Below, one piece after another: positions 57,566 to 64,000 of a stretch of 64,000 nt of DNA. The number at the start of each line of letters is the position of its first letter. The first letter of the stretch is position 1. The position numbers and the translations under genes are program-made. Below the pieces are notes generated by a model, which was given only the letters and a program-made list of their open reading frames with translations, was not told where the DNA came from and ran no database searches. This DNA comes from Runella sp. SP2 (GTDB lineage Bacteria > Bacteroidota > Bacteroidia > Cytophagales > Spirosomataceae), in NCBI RefSeq assembly GCF_003711225.1, contig NZ_CP031030.1, positions 2,418,001-2,482,000 on the forward strand. The letters run 5' to 3'.

Positions 57566-58048
57566 TTATTCGTATAATTCAAACATTGCTTCAATTTCTA
57601 CGGGAATGTTGTCGGGTAACGTGCCCATTCCAACCGCGCTCCTTACACCAATGCCGTGTTCGGTACCCCACACTTGGGCAAATAACTCACTGCATCCATT
57701 GATGACGTACGGATGGCGCAAAAAATCGGACGTACAGTTTACCATTCCCAATACTTTCATTACCCGTTTCACACGGTTCAATGAACCCACGTGCGTTTTT
57801 ATGGTCGAAAGCATCGTCAAGCCCACTTGACGGGCAGCTAATTTGGCTTGTTCCATGTCTAACTCCTCACCTACCCGCCCGATTATCAAGCTTTTATCGT
57901 CTTGTACTGGCCCGTGCCCCGAGAGAAACAAGTACTTTCCATCAATCAAATAAGGTTTATATACGCCCAGCGGTGCGGGTGCTGGTGGTAACGATAATTC
58001 GAGGGCTGCAAATGCCTCTTCGGGGCTCAATGTTTCAATCACTGTCAT
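57566..58048 (-). CDS. RidA/YjgF-family protein
   Basis: A 160-residue protein of the RidA (YER057c/UK114) family, whose members form trimers and hydrolyse reactive enamine/imine intermediates in the cytoplasm. The conserved C-terminal region is GVRSAVGMGTLPDNIPVEIEAMFE (in part), containing the family arginine (in GVRSAVG). Other marks are YLFLSGHGPV (about residues 39-48) and KAHxG-type KTHVGSLNRVKRVMKV. It is longer than the canonical form (about 130) by an N-terminal extension. It lies 21 bp after the SusD gene in the same direction, so it may process a nitrogenous substrate imported by the SusC/SusD pair; that is inference. Confidence 0.85.
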   Translation of the reverse strand: MTVIETLSPEEAFAALELSLPPAPAPLGVYKPYLIDGKYLFLSGHGPVQDDKSLIIGRVGEELDMEQAKLAARQVGLTMLSTIKTHVGSLNRVKRVMKVLGMVNCTSDFLRHPYVINGCSELFAQVWGTEHGIGVRSAVGMGTLPDNIPVEIEAMFELYE

Positions 58049-58069
58049 GTTGTTGATTACTTTTTTGAA

Positions 58070-59617
58070 TTATTGCTTATCCCACCAAACGCGCGTCAAC
58101 AAATCGTCCGCTCCTTGGCGTTGAACGGCCTCATTGTACGAAGTTCGGTTGAGGGTTTGTTCTAAAACTGGGTACAAGAAACGGCGGAATATTTTACCAC
58201 CTGTGGCGTTTCCTGGATACACGTTGGGTACCAACGCAGGGTAGCCCGTACGGCGGTAGTTGTTATAAACCTCTTGAGCGTCAGGAAATATACCCGCCCA
58301 AAATTGATAATAAATTTGTTCAGTTTGCTCAGTCACCGTTCCCGATGTTTTAAAGGCATGAGCCGTGATATAGCTATCAATTCTTGCCTTATCAATGACA
58401 TTGGTGACACCACTAATCAAATCCCACTGCTGCATGGCGGCCCGAATACCCGTTTCGTACAAGGCAGAAGCCGTTTCGGTTTTATACCAACCTTTGATGG
58501 CTGCCTCCGCCAACAAGAAGTTGGACTCTGCTACAGTAAACAGCAACAAAGGCGCATCTACTTTCAAGACGGTCGTTTGCTTCGGCTCCGAGTAGGTTAC
58601 GAAATCAGAAGGCTTAGTACCGTTGATGGTAGCAGGTAGTCCTTTTTGAATGCTCTCATCTGAACTTGCAGCTCCATTGACATATACCACCGACAACACC
58701 CCTAAACGCGGGTCTTTATTGGTTTTCAAGGAGTTAATAAACACATCTTGGTATTTTCCGCCTTCGGTATTGTTTGTTCCATCGGCACGGAGGTAGTTGT
58801 CGTTCAGCAATTGCCACGCAATGGGATTTTTGTTGATATTTTGCCCCGAAGCCAAATAACTCACCTTGGCGATGTCAGCATAATCACGAATGACACCACC
58901 CGCGATGGCCTTTGTCACCCAGCTTTGCGAGGCCGCCGCGTCAACTTTCGACAAACGCATTCCCAAACGTAACATAAGCGAATACGCAAATTTTTTCCAC
59001 TTCGTCACATTCCCTTGGTATATCAAATCTGACGTGCCAAAAGTAGTGGTATTTGAAGCATCAAACGAAGTAGCTGCGGCTTCCAATTCCTTGAGCATGT
59101 CGGCATAAATCGCGCTTTGGGAATCGTATTTTGGCTGAAAAATCGACAAGTTATAGCCTTGTCCTGCCTCCGAGTAAGGAATATCGCCGTACAAATCGGT
59201 CAAGCGGCTAAAGCAGAAAACCCGCCACACCCGAGCCGCAGCATACTGGTTTACTTTGGTGGGGTCATCTTTTACGGCCTTGATGACCTCCCCAATTTGG
59301 TTGATTTGAGTAGGGTAAGAATTACTAAAAACACCACCCGTGGCATTTACTTGCGAAGCGGTGTATTTTGAACCGAAGCCCTCTACGTCGTTGTAACTGG
59401 TGGTGTATTGCATCAGTCCAAACAATAGGCTGCCTTTGTTTCCGCTGTTGGCAGCTCCGTCGTAGATAGCTTTGCTAAAAATGTAAGGGGTCGTCGGTAC
59501 CGAAACCGCATTGGGGTTGGTATTGATTTCGACAAAATCTTTATCGCAGGAGGTCAAGCACAAGCCCCCTAGCCCCCAAAGGGGGAGTAAAAACATATTT
59601 TTAAGTGATTTTTTCAT
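58070..59617 (-). CDS. SusD/RagB-family outer membrane lipoprotein
   Basis: A 515-residue surface lipoprotein. The signal peptide ends in lipobox LTSC, with Cys at about residue 24. Family features are the helical TPR-like scaffold (YAAARVWRVFCFSRLTDLYGDIPYSEA), KYDSQSAIYADMLKELEAA, FLLAEAAIKGW and YYQFWAGIFPDAQEVYNNYRRTGYP. It is of the SusD-like_2 branch rather than the starch-type SusD. It works with the upstream SusC-like porin as a lid that captures a glycan, peptide or other nutrient. The signal peptide contains LPLWGLGG, encoded by a G/C-block palindrome at 59563-59588. No glycosidase is next to it. Confidence 0.93.
   Translation of the reverse strand: MKKSLKNMFLLPLWGLGGLCLTSCDKDFVEINTNPNAVSVPTTPYIFSKAIYDGAANSGNKGSLLFGLMQYTTSYNDVEGFGSKYTASQVNATGGVFSNSYPTQINQIGEVIKAVKDDPTKVNQYAAARVWRVFCFSRLTDLYGDIPYSEAGQGYNLSIFQPKYDSQSAIYADMLKELEAAATSFDASNTTTFGTSDLIYQGNVTKWKKFAYSLMLRLGMRLSKVDAAASQSWVTKAIAGGVIRDYADIAKVSYLASGQNINKNPIAWQLLNDNYLRADGTNNTEGGKYQDVFINSLKTNKDPRLGVLSVVYVNGAASSDESIQKGLPATINGTKPSDFVTYSEPKQTTVLKVDAPLLLFTVAESNFLLAEAAIKGWYKTETASALYETGIRAAMQQWDLISGVTNVIDKARIDSYITAHAFKTSGTVTEQTEQIYYQFWAGIFPDAQEVYNNYRRTGYPALVPNVYPGNATGGKIFRRFLYPVLEQTLNRTSYNEAVQRQGADDLLTRVWWDKQ
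59563..59588. repeat. G/C-block palindrome, copy in the SusD signal peptide
   Basis: GCCCCCTAGCCCCCAAAGGG plus GGAGT, translated on the minus strand as LPLWGLGGL just before the lipobox. Confidence 0.78.
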
Positions 59618-59638
59618 TTTAAATATAGTTTTGGGGGG

Positions 59639-62600
59639 TTAAAATTTCAGGTTCAAGTTAATTCCGTAGGAACGTGTGCGTGGCAAACCAATCGACTCAA
59701 TTCCTTGAGCAGAACCGTTGGTCAGTCCTTGTTCTGGGTCAAAGTTGTCAGTCTTCTTAAAGAGAATCAACAAGTTACGCCCCACCAACGACACGCTCGC
59801 CGATTTTACCCCTACTGCTTTCAGTAATCCCGTTGGTAAGTTGTACGAAACGATGATTTGACGGAGCTTAACAAAACTTGCATCGTGGACGAACAACTCC
59901 GTATAACGGTTCAGGTTGTTGTAGTAAGCACTGCGTAAATTAGCCACTGGTACGGTGTGTGAGTAAGCATCGCCTTTGGCTGTTACCCCCGTCAACAACA
60001 AGCCGTTTTCTCGTCCTGGCAAGGTAGATTTCATCAAGCCCAAACGTGTCGCATACACTTCCATCACGGAGAAAATACTACCGCCAAATTTCCCGTCCAC
60101 CAAGGCATCAAACGTGAAGTTTTTGTACTTAAAGGTATTGCTCAAACCCATCGTATAAGGATGTACGCCATTTCCTAAGTACTGGTTGTTGTCGGTCTGC
60201 AACGGAAGGTTAGAGTTAGTATCGTAAATGATGTTTCCTGCGGCATCTTTCTTCATGCGGTATCCATAAATTCCGCCAAAAGGCATTCCTACTTGGTTGT
60301 TGATAAAGGCATTACCGTTGGCTGAGTTTCCAATGGAGAAGGTCGAAATCCCGTCCGCCAGTTTTAAGACTTCGCTTTTGTTGTAGGCAAAATTGAAGCT
60401 TGTATTCCACGAAAAGTTGGTTGATTTGATCGGAGTTCCTTCAATCAATAACTCAATTCCTTTGTTGCTCAACTCACCCGAGTTCAAAATGGCACTCGTA
60501 TAACCAGAAGCCCCCGAAATAGGCACACTTACGATGTCGTTGGTTGATTTTTTGTTGTAAACAGCCGCGTCAATATTGATTCGTCCCCCAAACAAACGCG
60601 TTGTAAAACCAAACTCAGTCGTAGTAGAAGTAAACGGTTTAAGCTCGGCATTGGTAATAGAATTGGAGCTTACGTTTTGCAACGGCACCGAACTAGCACT
60701 TGGCACACTGCTATAGGCAAGGTTGATAGCGTAAGGATCAGGGCCTCCACCACCTACTTGCGCCCACGAAGCGCGCAATTTTAAGAAATCCACAGCATCG
60801 GGCATTTTAACAATATCCGAGAGCATCAAACTTGTCCCAACGCTTGGGTAAAAAATACGGTTGTTTTTGGGGCTTAGGGTTGAAAACCAATCTTGACGGC
60901 CTGATAGGGTCACAAACCAGCTATTTTTCAAATCCAAATCCACCGACCCAAACACCGAATTAGTCTTAATTTTACTGGCAACAGGTGTAGCAATGGACGT
61001 TGCTAAGTTTGAATAACTGTAGAAATACGGTATGGTATAACCTTGGCCAAAGAAATCAAACTGGTTGTTTTCAAATTGGCGCGTATTAGCACCCGCCAAC
61101 GCCGACAAGCCAATCGACTCACCAAAACGGGTATTATACGATGCCGTAACCATGCTGTTGGTCTCGGATACATCCGACTTGATACCATCATACTGCCCTT
61201 GCGGAATGTACTGTCCGCCCGTAGGCATGATGCTCGTAAAATTATAATTGTAAAAATCGCGCGTAGTCGTTGCTTTCAGTGTGAGGTTTTTTAGGATGTC
61301 GTACGACACCGACGCCTGCCCAATAAAGCGGTCTTTGGTATCAGTCTGTTTGAACTTATTGATAAAGAAATACCCGTTGGTCACAATCCCTGCGTCATTC
61401 CAGAAAATTTCGTTTCCGTTGGCATCATGGCCAGGGTCTAGCCAACGCACATCCACCGTGTTGGCCACTTCATAAGCCATCCAGTTGGGGTTTCCGAGGG
61501 CATCTCCCGCAATCGGGCGGTTGTGTCCCTGTTCACGATTATACTGCATCACAGCCTCAGCGCGAAGACGACTACTTAAATTGGCAGAGACGCTCAAATT
61601 GGCCGATTTACGGTTGTACGTGTTGGAGGGCAAAACGCTTTTAGCATCCAAATCAGACACAGATAAACGATACACCACGGCATCGTTTCCACCCGACAGC
61701 GCAATTGAGTTGGTAAGATTAATGCCAGTTTGGTAGAAATTTTTCAAGTTATTTTTTTGGGCAACGTACGGGTGCGTTTTTCCGTCGGCGGCTACATAAT
61801 CGGTAGAACCGTCAATTTTTGACCCAAACGAACGACGAACCGTAGCCTGTGCCTGAGCAAGCGTTGTAGGTTTTACGCCACCATCGCCTTGGCCGTATTC
61901 GTACTGAAAATCAGGGAATACCGATACGTTTTCCATCGTAAAAGTACCGTTGTATTCTACCCCAACTCCCTTTTGGGATTTCCCTTTCTTGGTGGTAATC
62001 AAGATAACCCCATTGGCTCCCCGAGAACCGTAAAGCGCCGCCGCAGCGCCGCCTTTGAGCACCGTCATCGACTCAATATCGTCGGGATTGATGGCGGCAA
62101 TCCCATCCCCACGGTCGGTACCTGCTTTTGTTCCCAAGCCATTGACCAACGAGCTTCCACCTGGTACGCTGTTGTCAATCGGCATCCCATTGATAACGTA
62201 TAAGGGCTGGCTATTGCCTGTCAATGAACCATTTCCACGAATAACAACGCGGCTAGACCCGCCTGGCCCCGTCGATAAACCTGTGGCATTGACCCCCGCA
62301 ATTTTACCCGTCAGGGCGTTGGCAACGTTGTTTTCTCGGGCTTGGGTAAAACCAGTCCCCGCAATCTCGGTAACCGAATACGACACCGCTTTTTTATCCT
62401 TTTTAATACCAAGGGCAGTAACAACTACTTCGGCGAGTTCTTGCGCACTTTCTTTTAGTTGCACTGTAACGGATGTTTGCGAAGGACTAAGGGTTAGTTC
62501 GTAGGGTTCATAACCAATAAAACTCACCACAATAGTTACGTTTGTGGTATTTAGTGCTTCAGGAAGGGTTAATTTAAAGTTACCCTCTGCATCGGTACTT

Positions 62601-62839
62601 GTACCAATCCGTTGGTTTCCTTTCACAATAACCGAGGCACCCACCACGGGCGTTGCGTCTTTTGCAGACACTACAGTACCCTTTAGCTCACCGATTACCG
62701 CAAATTTTGCAGTATTTTGCAAATTCACCCTTCCAGTCCCATGTGCATCGGAAGGGACAAAAGGGCTAAAAGTCAAGCACCCTGCCAGCGAAAGCCACAG
62801 ATAGCGTTGATTTTGCTTCATAAGTCGATTTTTTTTCAT
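59639..62839 (-). CDS. SusC/RagA-family TonB-linked outer membrane transporter
   Basis: A 1066-residue protein; the ATG at 62839 or the one six codons later could be the start. After the signal peptide (YLWLSLAGCLTFSPF) comes a carboxypeptidase-like domain (about residues 50-135), then the SusC plug with the family box TRENNVANALTGKIAGV-type motif (ARENNVANALTGKIAGVNAT), RGNGSLTGNSQPLYVINGMP and VLKGGAAAALYGSRGANGVI, and a barrel of about 800 residues ending in GINLNLKF. It forms the TonB-driven channel that, with SusD, imports nutrients. It is probably first in an operon with SusD and RidA. The divergent DeoR-family gene shares its upstream spacer. Confidence 0.95.
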   Translation of the reverse strand: MKKNRLMKQNQRYLWLSLAGCLTFSPFVPSDAHGTGRVNLQNTAKFAVIGELKGTVVSAKDATPVVGASVIVKGNQRIGTSTDAEGNFKLTLPEALNTTNVTIVVSFIGYEPYELTLSPSQTSVTVQLKESAQELAEVVVTALGIKKDKKAVSYSVTEIAGTGFTQARENNVANALTGKIAGVNATGLSTGPGGSSRVVIRGNGSLTGNSQPLYVINGMPIDNSVPGGSSLVNGLGTKAGTDRGDGIAAINPDDIESMTVLKGGAAAALYGSRGANGVILITTKKGKSQKGVGVEYNGTFTMENVSVFPDFQYEYGQGDGGVKPTTLAQAQATVRRSFGSKIDGSTDYVAADGKTHPYVAQKNNLKNFYQTGINLTNSIALSGGNDAVVYRLSVSDLDAKSVLPSNTYNRKSANLSVSANLSSRLRAEAVMQYNREQGHNRPIAGDALGNPNWMAYEVANTVDVRWLDPGHDANGNEIFWNDAGIVTNGYFFINKFKQTDTKDRFIGQASVSYDILKNLTLKATTTRDFYNYNFTSIMPTGGQYIPQGQYDGIKSDVSETNSMVTASYNTRFGESIGLSALAGANTRQFENNQFDFFGQGYTIPYFYSYSNLATSIATPVASKIKTNSVFGSVDLDLKNSWFVTLSGRQDWFSTLSPKNNRIFYPSVGTSLMLSDIVKMPDAVDFLKLRASWAQVGGGGPDPYAINLAYSSVPSASSVPLQNVSSNSITNAELKPFTSTTTEFGFTTRLFGGRINIDAAVYNKKSTNDIVSVPISGASGYTSAILNSGELSNKGIELLIEGTPIKSTNFSWNTSFNFAYNKSEVLKLADGISTFSIGNSANGNAFINNQVGMPFGGIYGYRMKKDAAGNIIYDTNSNLPLQTDNNQYLGNGVHPYTMGLSNTFKYKNFTFDALVDGKFGGSIFSVMEVYATRLGLMKSTLPGRENGLLLTGVTAKGDAYSHTVPVANLRSAYYNNLNRYTELFVHDASFVKLRQIIVSYNLPTGLLKAVGVKSASVSLVGRNLLILFKKTDNFDPEQGLTNGSAQGIESIGLPRTRSYGINLNLKF

Positions 62840-62893
62840 ATAGAGTTAAAAGATTTGATAAGAACAAGGCAGTAGAAATAGCAATCTTAATTA

Positions 62894-63092
62894 TTTGCAA
62901 TATTTGCACAATGTTAAAAAGATTATTATTTATTTACCGCAAAATTTGCAATTAAATTTTACCAAACCCCGAATAATGCGTATTTTTACTTAATATTTCT
63001 GCTGTTTTTGCAATATTCTAGTTAAAGCTTTAGTAGCCATTTAGAATTTTGCTTATCTTTGTATCGTACAATCGTTTGTTAATTTTTTGCAA
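62894..63092. promoter_or_regulatory. Repeated TTTGCAA motifs in the susC/deoR spacer
   Basis: TTTGCAA occurs at 62894-62900, 62945-62951, 63007-63013 and 63086-63092, with a variant TTTGCAC at 62903-62909. All lie on the plus strand within about 200 bp between the divergent SusC and DeoR-family genes, so they are candidate sites for the DeoR protein or for a global regulator. The remainder of this spacer is A/T-rich. Confidence 0.5.
63054..63061 (+). promoter_or_regulatory. -7 element of the DeoR-family gene
   Basis: TATCTTTG is an exact TAnnTTTG, 35 bp before the ATG at 63097; it supports this start over one at 63049, which would lie upstream of the promoter's start point. Confidence 0.6.
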
Positions 63093-63096
63093 TAAA

Positions 63097-63855
63097 ATGC
63101 CTGTCAATCTGCTTAAAAAAGAGCGGAAGGATCTGATTTTGAAAGAAATCAACGTCCATACGCGTATTTCGTTAAATGAATTAGTGGATAAACTCAATGT
63201 CTCGGAGGATACAGTTAGAAGAGACATCAATGAGCTTTCGGAAGAAGGAGAAATTATTAAGATTCGGGGAGGTGCCATGTCAAAGGCGTACCACCATACC
63301 TCCAATCTCAAAGAGACCTACGCACATTCTCAGAAAGAAATTATTGGCCGCAAAACGCTCAATTTACTGAAGGAAGGAATGCTGGTCATCATCGGTGGTG
63401 GAACCACCATTCGCGAATTTGTAAAGCTTATCCCTGACGATTTTTCGGCAACGTTCATGACGGTTAACCCGCTAACTGCTGTGGAGTTACTGGATAAACC
63501 TAACCTTGAAATTATCCTGATTGGGGGTCAATTGTCGCGCTACAGCCAGATGTCGGTGGGAGGTGAAGTACACCATCGACTATCAGAGATGAAAGCCGAC
63601 CTTTGTATTATTGGTACCAACGCCATTGACGTACAAACAGGTTTAACGGATTCTGACTGGGAAACCGTACAGGTGAAGAAAGCCATGATGAAAGCCTCGG
63701 ATAAGGTGGCGATTTTGGCAATATCAGAGAAACTAAATTCGGTAATGAAGATGAAAATCGCCGATTTGGACGAAATTGACTACCTCATTACCGAACTTCC
63801 CGCCGATGCGGCTATGATGGCGGCGTACCAAAATAGCAAATTGAAGGTGTTATAG
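63097..63855 (+). CDS. DeoR/GlpR-family transcriptional regulator
   Basis: A 252-residue repressor from the ATG at 63097. The N-terminal helix-turn-helix is of the DeoR type (SLNELVDKLNVSEDTVRRDINELSEEGEIIKIRGGA, given here in part: LNVSEDTVRRDINELSEEG, about residues 29-47). The C-terminal sensor domain has the family marks GGGTTIREF (about 107), LIGGQLSRYSQMSVGG and CIIGTNAIDVQTGLTD, where sugar phosphates usually bind. Such proteins repress sugar catabolic or uptake genes. It is divergent from SusC, and TTTGCAA motifs lie in the shared spacer, so SusC-SusD-RidA is the obvious target set. Confidence 0.93.
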   Translation: MPVNLLKKERKDLILKEINVHTRISLNELVDKLNVSEDTVRRDINELSEEGEIIKIRGGAMSKAYHHTSNLKETYAHSQKEIIGRKTLNLLKEGMLVIIGGGTTIREFVKLIPDDFSATFMTVNPLTAVELLDKPNLEIILIGGQLSRYSQMSVGGEVHHRLSEMKADLCIIGTNAIDVQTGLTDSDWETVQVKKAMMKASDKVAILAISEKLNSVMKMKIADLDEIDYLITELPADAAMMAAYQNSKLKVL

Positions 63856-63903
63856 GCGGGGGAGTTTTAGAATATATTTTAGTTAAACAAGAATGATATT
63901 CAA

Positions 63904-64000
63904 TCATTCCTTATCAATTTTATACATTCTCCCCCCGTCAGTAATGGCATAAAGTGCGCCGTCTGCCCCTTGAACAACGTCTCTAAACCGCTGTCTCTCA
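63904..64000 (-). CDS. Second PQQ-type sugar dehydrogenase, C-terminal end only
   Basis: Read on the minus strand, the last 96 bases encode an open frame ending TGA at 63904-63906 with RFRDVVQGADGALYAITDGG then RMYKIDKE. It aligns with the C-terminus of the full-length sugar dehydrogenase at 49230-50420 (RFRDVIQGKDGAIYAVTDQG then RLYRIFKK). The gene continues beyond the right edge, so nothing more can be said about its N-terminus. It is convergent with the DeoR-family gene, 48 bp apart. Confidence 0.85.
   Translation of the reverse strand, partial: ERQRFRDVVQGADGALYAITDGGRMYKIDKE

Overview
The window looks like chromosome of a Bacteroidota bacterium of the Cytophagales type (Runella/Spirosoma-like; the genus cannot be fixed from sequence alone). 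The basis is a SusC/SusD pair, a TonB-dependent receptor with an N-terminal carboxypeptidase-like domain, lipoproteins with short lipoboxes, promoters of the TTG-N19-TAnnTTTG type, almost no Shine-Dalgarno sequences, and moderate GC. No phage, integrase, intact insertion sequence or CRISPR array is visible. Most genes are chromosomal housekeeping or accessory metabolism, and the unusual material lies mainly in the spacers.

Layout. 1-5.4 kb: end of a RimK-like ATP-grasp gene, two tandem tRNA-Asp genes, nif3-like and zinc-ribbon genes, and a phosphodiesterase/alkaline phosphatase fusion. 5.4-16 kb: glycerate kinase, PBP1A, a TetR-fold/ABC1-kinase pair, an apionate-lactonase-like protein, peptidase T, a NUDIX hydrolase and a DUF2721 membrane protein. 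16-26 kb: secreted repeat proteins, an S9D peptidase, an Rpn-type nuclease, a GNAT protein behind an array of inverted repeats, a nitrilase-family hydrolase, an AlkZ-like protein and an MFS exporter. 26-37 kb: nucleoside hydrolase, ABC exporter, then a DUF3500-HupE-TonB receptor-Dabb cluster preceded by a LytS/LytTR two-component system that shares an upstream DNA element with it. 37-39.6 kb: a GH3 glycosidase bracketed by hairpin repeats.

39.8-49 kb is a long minus-strand operon: crotonase, feruloyl-CoA-synthase-like ligase, SDR dehydrogenase, MetE-like protein, amidohydrolase, secreted alpha/beta hydrolase, AAHS-type transporter and zinc alcohol dehydrogenase. I read it as catabolism of a hydroxycinnamate or similar aromatic acid: secreted ester cleavage, uptake, CoA activation, then side-chain hydration and oxidation. 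Nearly every junction in its upstream half carries a G/C-block palindrome (CCCCC..GGGGG). The same repeat is read through in the signal peptides of three exported proteins in the window.

49-64 kb: a PQQ-type sugar dehydrogenase, an aldo/keto reductase, a Crp-family regulator, an AAA/DUF4143 ATPase, an M20 amidohydrolase, a HepT/MntA toxin-antitoxin module, a DUF418 membrane protein, RidA-SusD-SusC, a divergent DeoR-family regulator with repeated TTTGCAA motifs in the shared spacer, and the last codons of a second sugar dehydrogenase.

The observations most worth following are the G/C palindrome family at translation starts, a 21-bp perfect inverted repeat enclosing the start of the CoA ligase gene, the element shared by the LytTR system and the DUF3500 cluster, the mutually exclusive hairpins before the GNAT gene, and the MetE-like gene inside the aromatic operon.
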